8,901 nt of DNA from Alphaproteobacteria bacterium UBA7691 (GTDB lineage Bacteria; Pseudomonadota; Alphaproteobacteria; Ferrovibrionales; Ferrovibrionaceae). The position numbers and the translations under genes were made by a program. Below the pieces are notes generated by a model. The model did not search any database. It saw nothing but the letters and a program-made list of their open reading frames with translations, and had not been told where the DNA came from. This document shows, one piece after another, positions 1 through 6,841 of this stretch (the stretch's first letter is position 1; each line of letters starts with the position of its first letter). Where the stretch lies: contig DLGP01000117.1 in the NCBI GenBank assembly GCA_002482765.1, positions 16,620-25,520 on the forward strand. Direction: 5' to 3'.

Positions 1-494
1 GCCGCCGTATCGTCGCCGCCGTGTTTGGCGGCAGCACCGCCACGTCGCGTGACAACCGCATGATCCAGCTGCTCGATGCCGGCTTTGAACGCATCCAGAA
101 TGGCGGCGGCAACGACCCGGTGATGGCCTCAAGCGAAACCGGTAGTTCGTTCAACCTGATTTCCTCGGCCAAGGCGGCTGAAACCGGCAGTGCCGCCCGC
201 GCCGCCAAGCCCAAAGCCAGCAAAGCCGCAACCAAGGCGAAAGCCGCTGCCAATGGCAACTGGGCGGTGCAGCTTGGCGCCTTCAAGAAGCAGGATGCCG
301 CCCAGGCCACCGTGGCCAAGGCGCAGGCCAATGTGCCGGCCGGCGAGCCGAGTGTGGAAGCTTTGCGCGCCGATAGCGGCATGCTGTATCGCGCCCGCCT
401 CACCGGCATGAGCGAAGCCGATGCGCGCAACGCCTGTAGCAGCCTGAAGCGCCGCAATCTGGCCTGCACCGTCGTTTCGCCCAGCGCGGGCTAA
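1..494 (+). CDS. D-alanyl-D-alanine carboxypeptidase (peptidase S11), C-terminal part with SPOR domain; 5' truncated by the window edge
   Basis: Only the last ~163 residues are present; the frame is open from base 3 and ends at TAA 492-494. The opening residues RRIVAAVFGGSTATSRDNR, followed by a MIQLLDAGF-type helix, match the end of the catalytic domain of DacA/DacF-type penicillin-binding proteins, which trim the terminal D-Ala from peptidoglycan stem peptides in the periplasm. An Ala/Lys-rich linker follows (roughly bases 165-255), then a SPOR domain (about bases 258-485, beginning NGNWAVQLGAF), a fold that binds denuded glycan strands and often targets proteins to the division septum. The catalytic SxxK, SxN and KTG motifs lie upstream of the window and cannot be checked. 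Fusion of S11 peptidase and SPOR is common in alphaproteobacteria. The gene ends 58 bp before trkH on the same strand, with no clear link in function. Confidence 0.85.
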   Translation, partial: RRIVAAVFGGSTATSRDNRMIQLLDAGFERIQNGGGNDPVMASSETGSSFNLISSAKAAETGSAARAAKPKASKAATKAKAAANGNWAVQLGAFKKQDAAQATVAKAQANVPAGEPSVEALRADSGMLYRARLTGMSEADARNACSSLKRRNLACTVVSPSAG

Positions 495-531
495 ACTTCA
501 TTATCAGCATTCAGCTTGATTTTAAGCCGGC

Positions 532-550
532 GCGCGGCCAAAGTCCGCGC
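532..550 (+). promoter_or_regulatory. GC-only hairpin immediately before the trkH start codon
   Basis: GCGCGG (532-537) and CCGCGC (545-550) are perfect inverted repeats around a 7-base loop, ending 2 bases before the trkH ATG at 553. All six pairs are G-C. No T-run follows, so it is not a typical intrinsic terminator. There is no recognisable Shine-Dalgarno sequence in front of trkH, and the hairpin occupies the place where one would sit. It could lower translation initiation, or it may be chance in GC-rich DNA. Confidence 0.35.
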
Positions 551-552
551 TG

Positions 553-2055
553 ATGAACCGGCGCCGCTTTCCCACCAACCACAATACCCCCCGCAGCCGC
601 GCCGAAGGGATCAGCCTGGCGCCGATCCTGTTCTTTGTCAGCGTGGTCAATTCCTGCCTTGGCGTGTTCATGCTGCTGCCGGCGCTGATCGACTATCTCG
701 ATGGCAGCCGCGACTATGCCGCCTTCCTGGTCTGCGCGCTTGGCACGCTGTTTGTTGGCGCCGGCCTGGCCATCGCCACCAATGACAAGCAGCAGCGCAT
801 CAACCAGAACGAAACTCTGCTGCTGCTGCCGATCACCTGGGTGATCGCCTGCCTGGTCTGCGCCCTGCCCTTCATGCTGTCAGACCTGCATCTCAGCCTG
901 GCCGATGCGGTGTTTGAAGCTGTTTCGGGCCTGACCAATACCGGCTCCACCGTCATAGCCGGGCTGGATGATGCGCCACGCGGCGTGCTGTTCTGGCGCT
1001 TTCTGCTGATGTGGATCGGCGGCTTCGGCGTGGTCACCATCGCCGTGCTGGCGCTGCCCTTTCTGCGCATCGGCGGCTTGCAGCTTTTCAGCCTCGACCT
1101 GTCGCCCAGCTCGGCCAAGTTTGTGCCGCGCATGGTGGAGGTGGTCACACAGATCGGCCTGATCTATGCCGCGCTCACCGCGCTCTGTGCGGTGTGCTAC
1201 TGGCTTGCCGGCATGTCGTCGTTTGATGCCATCGGCCATGCCATGACCTCGCTGGCCACCGGCGGCTATTCCTCGCATGATGCCGGCATCGGCTTTTTCA
1301 ACAGTCCGGCCATCGAATGGATTGCCGTGGTGTTCATGACCCTCGGCGCCATGCCTTTTGGCCTTTATATCGTGGCCATCCATGGCCGGCCGGAAGCGCT
1401 CTATCGCGACCAGCAGGTGCGGCTGTTCCTGGGCATCATCCTGGCCAGCATGCTGCTGATCACCGCCTGGCGCATGGTGCATTTTGATATCGGCCTGTTG
1501 CAGGCATTGCGCGAAGGCGCCTTCGTTACCGTCGCCACCATCACCACCACCGGCTTCACAGGCTATGATTACTCGTCCTGGGGCGGCTTTACAGAATCGC
1601 TGGCTTTCCTGCTGATGCTGATCGGCGGCTGCACCGGTTCCACCGTGGGCGGCATCAAGGTGTTCCGGGTCTATATCATGCTGCAATCCCTGCGCGCCCA
1701 GATTCACCGGCAGATTTTCCCGCATGGCACCTTCCGCGTCACTTTCAATGGCGAAACCATTTCAGATGCCGTGCGGGTTGGCGTTGCCACCTACTTCTTT
1801 GTCTACCTGCTGATGCTGGCCTTCCTCTGCCTGGCGATCAGCGCCACAGGCTTGCCTTTCAGCGAAAGCCTGGGCGCCGCCGCCACCTCGCTCGGCAATG
1901 TCGGCCCCGGCCTGGGGCCCAATAGCGGCCCCTGCTGCACCTTCAAGGAATTCCCCGACACCGCCAAATGGCTGATGAGCTTCGGCATGCTGGCCGGCCG
2001 CCTGGAAATCCTGATCCTGATCATCCCGCTCAGCCGCTTCTTCTGGCGCAACTGA
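553..2055 (+). CDS. trkH: Trk-type potassium uptake channel subunit TrkH
   Basis: This 500-residue inner-membrane protein has the four pore-loop repeats of the TrkH/KtrB superfamily, which conducts K+ inward together with a cytoplasmic NAD/nucleotide-binding TrkA subunit (not in this window). Visible selectivity-filter segments are TNTGST (128-133), LATGGYS (234-240), TTTGFTGYD (331-339) and LGNVGPG (447-453), each giving the conserved filter glycine. The Gly-rich segment GGCTGSTVGGIK (358-369) corresponds to the intramembrane gating loop after the third filter. Arg483 sits in the last helix (GMLAGRLEIL), where a conserved Arg is known in the family. Hydrophobic helices run from about residue 21 to the end, and the length is normal (~480-500). 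The ATG at 553 is the only ATG that leaves the first helix intact, but it lacks a clear Shine-Dalgarno sequence. The 3' end overlaps the convergent 54-codon gene by 26 bp. Confidence 0.95.
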   Translation: MNRRRFPTNHNTPRSRAEGISLAPILFFVSVVNSCLGVFMLLPALIDYLDGSRDYAAFLVCALGTLFVGAGLAIATNDKQQRINQNETLLLLPITWVIACLVCALPFMLSDLHLSLADAVFEAVSGLTNTGSTVIAGLDDAPRGVLFWRFLLMWIGGFGVVTIAVLALPFLRIGGLQLFSLDLSPSSAKFVPRMVEVVTQIGLIYAALTALCAVCYWLAGMSSFDAIGHAMTSLATGGYSSHDAGIGFFNSPAIEWIAVVFMTLGAMPFGLYIVAIHGRPEALYRDQQVRLFLGIILASMLLITAWRMVHFDIGLLQALREGAFVTVATITTTGFTGYDYSSWGGFTESLAFLLMLIGGCTGSTVGGIKVFRVYIMLQSLRAQIHRQIFPHGTFRVTFNGETISDAVRVGVATYFFVYLLMLAFLCLAISATGLPFSESLGAAATSLGNVGPGLGPNSGPCCTFKEFPDTAKWLMSFGMLAGRLEILILIIPLSRFFWRN

Positions 2056-2194
2056 CAATCACCACCAATGGCAAGCCAAGCCCGATCCAGGCTGCCGTAT
2101 CATACCATCCATCTTCCAGCAGGCCGACCAGCAAGCCGGCAATGCTGCTAAAAGCAAGCAGCAACGGGATGGCGAATATGCGATTCAGGTTCAT
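2030..2194 (-). CDS. Small two-helix inner-membrane protein at the end of the iron-uptake operon, function unknown
   Basis: A 54-residue protein with a basic N-terminus (MNLNRIF), a hydrophobic helix at about 6-26, a short loop LEDGWYD (26-32), a second helix at about 33-48 and a basic tail (ARRSG). Its ATG (2194-2192) overlaps the TGA of the upstream PepSY gene as ATGA, a classic translational-coupling junction. A plausible Shine-Dalgarno sequence (TAGGGCG) lies about 8 bases upstream. I recall similar tiny proteins with an acidic-GxWD loop after PepSY-type reductases in other proteobacteria, but that is memory and was not searched. A role as an accessory or assembly subunit of the reductase is inference. 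A longer reading in the same frame to 2350 has no hydrophobic or family logic before Met53 and is just antisense-free read-through inside the PepSY gene. The last 26 bp overlap the 3' end of trkH on the other strand. Confidence 0.75.
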   Translation of the reverse strand: MNLNRIFAIPLLLAFSSIAGLLVGLLEDGWYDTAAWIGLGLPLVVIVSCARRSG

Positions 2195-3276
2195 GATCGA
2201 CGCCCTACACGCACAAGCCAGAGCCAAAGGCCGCTGCCCAGCACAGCGATCATGACCAGATCGAAAACAGTCCAGAGCAATTTCAGCGGCCAGCCGGCAT
2301 AATCGCCAAAATGCAACGGCTGCGCCAGCAGCAATGCCGTCATGTACCATGGCATCACAGGCATGCCACTCAAATGCAGGCTTTCGGCTTCCACCAATAC
2401 CGGCTGCACTAGCTTAGCAGTCATTGGTGTCTCGCCACGCAACGCCACCATGTAATGATGTCGTCCGGCAAACGGCGTTCCAGGAAAAGCGATGAAGCGC
2501 ACCGCCATGCCTGGATGTGCCTGCAAACTGACATCTGCGGCAGCTTGCAGTGAACCTACTGCGACCGGCCCGGCTTGGTTTCGCCATGGCACCAGCAGCG
2601 CCGCCAATTCGGTATTCTGCCAATGCTGAGTGAGTGGTCCGGCAAGAGTGTTCACTGCACCGGTAATACAGATGACGCTGGCCCATGCCATCGTGGCGAT
2701 ACCCAGCAGGTTATGAAAATCCAGCCAAGCATGGCGCCGACGCAGCGTGCCGAAAGATAGCCTGCGCATGAACGGCGCATAAAGCACTGCCCCCGATATC
2801 AGGGCGATCAAAAAGACCAGGGCCATGACACCCAGAACCAGGCTGCCAGAAAAGCCTGAAAGCAGATCAATATGTAGCTTGCGGATGACATGCATGACAC
2901 CCTGCTGCAATGGCACTTGTTGCAGCAGGGCGCCATTGCGAGCATCCAGTTTCAGCACCACGTTAGCCTCATGTGCCAGCACATCGGGTGCCAGCACAAA
3001 GAACCAAGCCGGCGCGTCATCATCCTGGCTGACAAAGCGCGGCACCAATCCTGGCCGCAGCACCAGTGCTCGTCGCAACAATTCATCCAGATCAAGTTGC
3101 GGCACGTCATCCGGCATCACGGGCGGCAGCACCACGGCGCCACTCCAAACACCGATCTCATCCTTGTAGATCAGCGGCAGCCCGGTGAGGCAAAGCAGCA
3201 ACAGGAATGCGGTGGCAATCAGACTGGTCCAAGTATGCACCCGCCGCCAGATGCTCACACTACGAGCCGTCAGCAT
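2191..3276 (-). CDS. PepSY-associated transmembrane protein, probable inner-membrane ferric-siderophore reductase (FoxB/PiuB type)
   Basis: A 361-residue protein with four strong transmembrane helices (about 17-37, 143-168, 188-212, 332-355) and two periplasmic regions between them (38-142 and 213-331), the usual PepSY_TM architecture. Family-typical histidines lie at membrane edges: H14 in RRVHTW, H129 and H135 in MHVIRKLH, H182 and H188 in RRHAWLDFH, and H322 in PLHFGDYAG. In the characterised relative FoxB of Pseudomonas aeruginosa, a di-heme inner-membrane protein reduces ferric siderophore in the periplasm so that iron is released. Assigning that role here is inference from family and position. 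The ATG lies 3 bases after the receptor stop (TGA-GCC-ATG), so translation is probably coupled and has only a weak Shine-Dalgarno sequence. The TGA stop overlaps the next gene's start. The name PepSY does not imply protease inhibition here. Confidence 0.85.
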   Translation of the reverse strand: MLTARSVSIWRRVHTWTSLIATAFLLLLCLTGLPLIYKDEIGVWSGAVVLPPVMPDDVPQLDLDELLRRALVLRPGLVPRFVSQDDDAPAWFFVLAPDVLAHEANVVLKLDARNGALLQQVPLQQGVMHVIRKLHIDLLSGFSGSLVLGVMALVFLIALISGAVLYAPFMRRLSFGTLRRRHAWLDFHNLLGIATMAWASVICITGAVNTLAGPLTQHWQNTELAALLVPWRNQAGPVAVGSLQAAADVSLQAHPGMAVRFIAFPGTPFAGRHHYMVALRGETPMTAKLVQPVLVEAESLHLSGMPVMPWYMTALLLAQPLHFGDYAGWPLKLLWTVFDLVMIAVLGSGLWLWLVRVGRRS

Positions 3277-3279
3277 GGC

Positions 3280-5742
3280 TCACCAGCGGTAGCGCAAAGT
3301 AGCAACCACGCTGCGGCCAACACCATAGAGGCAGTTATTGTTGGTGCATTCCGAGATATATTCCTTGTCGAGCAGATTGTTTGCATTCACCGAAAGGTAC
3401 AAACCCTGCAAGCTGCGACTCAGCACGCCAAAATCATAATGCAGTGCGGCATCAAACAAGGTGAAACTTGGCACCACAATGGTGTTTGCATCATTGCCAT
3501 AGGTGGTTCCGACATAGCGGGCCCCACCGCCAAATCCGAAGCCCTTCATGCCGCCATGCTGGAAACTGTAATCAGCCCATAGGCCTGCGGCATGCTCCGG
3601 GGTGTAGAGCGGTACTTTGCCCAGACTGGCGCTGTTACTCTTTGTCACTTCGGCATCAAGATAAGTATAGTTGGCCAGGATGTTTAAGCCGGGCGCCAAT
3701 GCCAGCTTGGCCTCAAAATCAAGGCCACGGGTTTTGACCTCACCAATCTGAACCTGAAAGCCATTATGTAGCGGATCGGTGGTCCGCACATTCTGCTGGG
3801 TCAGATCAAACACTGCCCCGGTGATGAAGCTGTTCATACCGTGGGGCTGAAATTTCAGGCCTGCTTCATAGAGTTGACCGGTCGTGGGCTTGAAGGGTGT
3901 GCCGCCAAAGGCGGTGCCTGCCACTGGATCGAATGATTCAGCATATGTGGCATAGGGGGCCAAGCCATTTTCAAACAGATAGACCAATCCAGCCCGTGCA
4001 GAAAATGCGTCATCTGATTGCTTGGTGGCTGTGTTGGCGATGCGGTTGTCTGAATTGCTTCTGGCCCAATCCTGCCGACCGCCAAGCAGCAAGACCCACT
4101 GATCAAACTTGATCTGGTCCTGGGCGTAAAAGCCGAACTGCTTCTGTGTCTGGTAGGTGCTGCTGGTCAACGCTGGGCGGGCAATACTCTGGTAATAGAC
4201 CGGCGCGAACAGATCGATTGATGGCGCAAGTGCCTGGCCAAGTTGCTGATCGAATGTAGTGTGCTGCATGTCGAAACCAAGCAACATGGTATGCTTCAGT
4301 GTTCCCGTGGAGAATACGGCCTGGGCCTGATTGTCCAACGTGGCGGCATTGGTCGTCTCGGTGGTGAATTGCGCATAGCGATTGAGCGTGCGGCCATTCG
4401 CGGCCAAACTCAGCGGTAGCACCTGATCCATATGGCCATCCACATGCAGATAGCGTGTATTCTGGCGCAGGGTCCATACGGTGTCGAATTCATGTTCCAG
4501 CAGATAGCCGGCACCATATTGCGTGCGATCCATGCGGCTGAAACTCGGATCACCCGCATAGAAATTGATCGGCACGCGGCCATTCACATTACTTTGCACC
4601 GTGCCGCTGGCCGGCACAAAATTATACAGACCCACGGAAGGATCATGCTGATAATTGGTCAGCAATGTCAGGCTGGTGCTTTCATTTGGCCGCCAGGCCA
4701 AAGCCGGAAACACACCTATGCGTCTATCTTCAGTATAATCCACCTGTGTTTTGGCATCGCGCGCAACGCCACCGAGACGATACATCACGCTGTGGTCTTC
4801 GCTCGCACCACCAAGATCGAAGCTACCCTGGAAATAATCAAAATTGCCGGCCTTCAAGGTCACTTCCTGCACCGGATTGACGCTTGGCCGCCGACTTACC
4901 TGATTGGCGATGCCGCCTGGCGAGCCCTGGCCATAAAGAATGGAAGCCGGGCCCCGCAGAGCTTCGACACGCTCGGCATTCGAGATATCGAATTGCGGTG
5001 TGACAAAGCCGGCATTACCCTGCAACCGCATACCGTCGACATAGCGGTCCAGCACAAAACCTCGGCTATACATGATGTCATAACCACCGAAATTGGCCCT
5101 GGTCTCCGGCACCATGCCGGCAGAATAACGAAAGGCCTGTTGCAGGCTGCGCAGGCCCTGCGCTTCAATCTGTTCACGGCCCACCACTGAAACCGATTGC
5201 GGGGTTTCAATCAGCAGGGCATCGATTTTGGTGCCGGTGGCGCTACGCTGCGCGATATAGCCCGGCACCGCCCCCCAAGCATCTTCCGCAGCGCCATCCC
5301 CAGTACTGCCTTCCACCTTAACCGGCGGCAGCGTTGTCGGCCCGCTGGTCGGTGCCTTTTGCAGCAGCACCGTTCCGGAACTGCTCATGCGATAGACCAT
5401 GCCAGAGCCGGCAAGCAGCATTTGCAAGGCTTCGTCAGCATTGTGGCTGCCGGTCACTGCACGCGATTGCAAGCCGGAAATGGCCTCGGCATCCACTGAA
5501 ATTTGCAAACCGGACTGGCGGCCGAAGCTTCTCAAGGCTGGCGCCAAACTCTGCGCCGGGATGTCATAAACCCGGCGCGCCTGCGGATTCGCCTGGTCTT
5601 GAACAAGGGTCTGGGCCAAGGCTGTCCCAAGCACCGGCCCGATCAATCCCGTCGACAGCCCTAACCCCGCCAGCAGCCCCAATTGCCCCAACAACCCCGA
5701 GGCCGCACCAGCTCGCTTGCGGCTATTTTTGCACATACGCAT
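3280..5742 (-). CDS. TonB-dependent ferric-siderophore receptor with STN signalling domain (FhuA/FoxA-like transducer)
   Basis: An 820-residue outer-membrane receptor. A signal peptide (basic KNSRKR, Gly/Leu-rich core, probable cut after Ala43 in TALA-QT) is followed by an STN domain (about 58-127, VYDIPAQSLAPALRSFGRQSG onward) that marks transducing receptors working with FecR. A TonB-box-like TLPPVKVEG (137-145) comes next. The plug (about 177-290) contains the canonical ERVEALRGPASILYGQGSPGG segment (257-277). The 22-strand barrel fills the rest and ends in the aromatic RYRW expected of outer-membrane proteins. The C-terminal half resembles hydroxamate receptors such as FhuA and FoxA, including a late cysteine pair (C799, C804) in SECTNNNCLYG just before the last strand. 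The likely substrate is therefore a hydroxamate siderophore such as ferrichrome or ferrioxamine; this is inference. The ATG at 5742 has an AGGGGG Shine-Dalgarno sequence 8 bases upstream. Met3 is an alternative start. Two nearby out-of-frame ATGs lie just upstream. Confidence 0.93.
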   Translation of the reverse strand: MRMCKNSRKRAGAASGLLGQLGLLAGLGLSTGLIGPVLGTALAQTLVQDQANPQARRVYDIPAQSLAPALRSFGRQSGLQISVDAEAISGLQSRAVTGSHNADEALQMLLAGSGMVYRMSSSGTVLLQKAPTSGPTTLPPVKVEGSTGDGAAEDAWGAVPGYIAQRSATGTKIDALLIETPQSVSVVGREQIEAQGLRSLQQAFRYSAGMVPETRANFGGYDIMYSRGFVLDRYVDGMRLQGNAGFVTPQFDISNAERVEALRGPASILYGQGSPGGIANQVSRRPSVNPVQEVTLKAGNFDYFQGSFDLGGASEDHSVMYRLGGVARDAKTQVDYTEDRRIGVFPALAWRPNESTSLTLLTNYQHDPSVGLYNFVPASGTVQSNVNGRVPINFYAGDPSFSRMDRTQYGAGYLLEHEFDTVWTLRQNTRYLHVDGHMDQVLPLSLAANGRTLNRYAQFTTETTNAATLDNQAQAVFSTGTLKHTMLLGFDMQHTTFDQQLGQALAPSIDLFAPVYYQSIARPALTSSTYQTQKQFGFYAQDQIKFDQWVLLLGGRQDWARSNSDNRIANTATKQSDDAFSARAGLVYLFENGLAPYATYAESFDPVAGTAFGGTPFKPTTGQLYEAGLKFQPHGMNSFITGAVFDLTQQNVRTTDPLHNGFQVQIGEVKTRGLDFEAKLALAPGLNILANYTYLDAEVTKSNSASLGKVPLYTPEHAAGLWADYSFQHGGMKGFGFGGGARYVGTTYGNDANTIVVPSFTLFDAALHYDFGVLSRSLQGLYLSVNANNLLDKEYISECTNNNCLYGVGRSVVATLRYRW

Positions 5743-5778
5743 CGCATCATCCCCCTGGGATCAGCCAGATAAATTGCA

Positions 5779-5797
5779 ACTGCTCATTAATTGCAGT
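5779..5797 (-). repeat. Inverted repeat in the leader of the receptor gene
   Basis: Minus strand reads ACTGC, a 9-base AT-rich spacer (AATTAATGA), then GCAGT: a perfect 5-base inverted repeat between the putative sigma-dependent promoter and the Shine-Dalgarno sequence of the receptor gene. A partly overlapping near-direct repeat (CTGCAATT / GTTGCAATT) is also present. It could be a small operator or an mRNA hairpin, but the arms are short and chance is quite possible. Confidence 0.25.
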
Positions 5798-5805
5798 CTG
5801 ACAAT

Positions 5806-5831
5806 AACGAGCACCGCAGGGGTTTTTTTCA
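5806..5831 (-). promoter_or_regulatory. Putative ECF-sigma promoter of the receptor gene
   Basis: On the minus strand a -35-like block TGAAAAAAAC and a -10-like TCGTT are separated so that 16 bases lie between TGAAAA and CGTT. The same 26-base arrangement occurs before fecR at 6871-6896: 21 of 26 positions match, both outer blocks are identical and every mismatch lies between them. CGT at -10 and an A-rich -35 are usual for ECF sigma factors. The element lies 14 bases after the fecR stop and 63 bases before the receptor ATG. The assignment to the neighbouring FecI-like sigma factor is inference from context. Confidence 0.65.
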
Positions 5832-5845
5832 GCGCAGCCGATATT

Positions 5846-6841
5846 TTATTTATGCAGCACCCGCAGTAGGGGATAACGTCGCAATCCGGCGCCATAAGGC
5901 TCAACCAATGCCTGCAAGGCCCGGTCTGGATCGCGGATATCATAGAGGCCAGTCACCCGGCGCCGCGCCAACTCGGCATCGGTAATCAAGATCAGGTTCG
6001 ATGAGTAGCGCCGCAGCTCCTGCACCACTTCGGATAAAAGGGCATTTTCGACAAACAGCAAACCATCGCGCCAAACGGCGATATCGGCTGGCGCTATTTG
6101 GCTAAGGCTGCTGCCACCACCATTGCGATCAATCACCAAACGGTCACCGGCCCTCAGCAGTTCGTTCAAACTGCCATGGCGCAGCTCAACAAGGCCGCTT
6201 TGAACCGCCACAGTATAACTGCTTTCACCGGCATTAATGTTGAAGGCCGTGCCAACCACCCGTACATCCAGGTTACCCGCATGCACTGCAAAAGGCCTGG
6301 CAGGATCGTGCTGCACCTGGAAAAAAGCTTGGCCGCGCAAGAGTGATATCTCCCGCGACGTTGCGGAATAGTGCACCTTGATCGCGCTACCGCTATCGAG
6401 TTGCACCACACTGCCATCCATTAGCCGCATTTCACGGCTCTCGCCACTTGCGGCCACCATATCGGCATGCAGGCGCCATTCCACAATCGGCCAAAGTCCA
6501 ACCATCAAAAATAATGCCAGCAATGCGGCGATGCCCGTCGCCACGGTTCGCCAGCTTGCGATGTATCGCAATGCCGGTGTCTTGCTGAACGGCGGTATCT
6601 TGGCACCAGTCACAATTGTGCCATGCGATATTTTTGCTGTTGGCGTTTCCCAATCAGCCTTGTGCTGTGCTGGCACAGCCGCAGCCATATTCCACGCGCG
6701 CAGCGCTTCCTGCCAAGCGGCCTCATGCCCAGGGTTGTCTGCCAGCCACACTTGTAGCGCAGCGCGTTCAGCCGGATCAGCTTCAACGCGCAGGATCCAG
6801 TCCATGGCCTGCTCAAGTAGGTTTTCGGCAGTAACTGTCAT
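5846..6841 (-). CDS. fecR: FecR-family anti-sigma factor / transmembrane signal transducer
   Basis: A 331-residue single-span inner-membrane protein. The cytoplasmic N-terminus (1-55) has the anti-sigma pattern of FecR proteins with spaced tryptophans W15, W32, W43 and W50 (DUF4880-type: AMDWILRVEADPAERAALQ, then LADNPGHEAAWQEALRAW). One helix spans about 98-120. The periplasmic FecR domain follows (about 128-225), with LMDGSVVQLDSGS and the conserved RVVGTAFNI segment. The C-terminal STN-like part (about 258-328) starts with the typical VWRDGLLFVENALLSEVVQELRRY region and is the part expected to contact the receptor's STN domain. It should hold the sigma factor inactive, or activate it, until the receptor is occupied. 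The ATG at 6841 is the only start in frame before the conserved N-terminus; no clear Shine-Dalgarno sequence precedes it. A repeated promoter-like element lies 29 bases upstream. Confidence 0.93.
   Translation of the reverse strand: MTVTAENLLEQAMDWILRVEADPAERAALQVWLADNPGHEAAWQEALRAWNMAAAVPAQHKADWETPTAKISHGTIVTGAKIPPFSKTPALRYIASWRTVATGIAALLALFLMVGLWPIVEWRLHADMVAASGESREMRLMDGSVVQLDSGSAIKVHYSATSREISLLRGQAFFQVQHDPARPFAVHAGNLDVRVVGTAFNINAGESSYTVAVQSGLVELRHGSLNELLRAGDRLVIDRNGGGSSLSQIAPADIAVWRDGLLFVENALLSEVVQELRRYSSNLILITDAELARRRVTGLYDIRDPDRALQALVEPYGAGLRRYPLLRVLHK

Noticed and set aside
880..1725. A 281-codon open frame antisense to trkH
   Set aside because: Composition is His/Gly/Gln-rich without hydrophobic or family logic, as expected for the reverse of GC-rich codons; trkH on the other strand is certain.
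2195..2350. An N-terminal extension of the 54-residue protein to 106 residues
   Set aside because: The extension lies wholly within the PepSY gene in another frame. The start with a Shine-Dalgarno sequence and ATGA overlap at 2194 gives a clean membrane protein.
2890..3582. A 230-codon plus-strand frame spanning the PepSY/receptor junction
   Set aside because: It crosses two well-supported minus-strand genes and its translation is Gln/His-rich shadow sequence.
4432..5190. A 252-codon open frame on the plus strand inside the receptor gene
   Set aside because: It is the complement of a clear TonB-dependent receptor; the product shows no recognisable domain and there is no ribosome site.
3280..5742. 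Assignment of the receptor as FecA (ferric citrate)
   Set aside because: The FecI/FecR partners suggest it by name, but the barrel end, the cysteine pair and the following PepSY reductase fit hydroxamate receptors better, and no fecBCDE transporter is present.
5761..5943. A 60-codon minus-strand frame running from the end of fecR into the receptor leader
   Set aside because: It starts inside fecR in another frame, has no ribosome site and has mixed composition. Only the KKTPA part is of interest and is reported separately.
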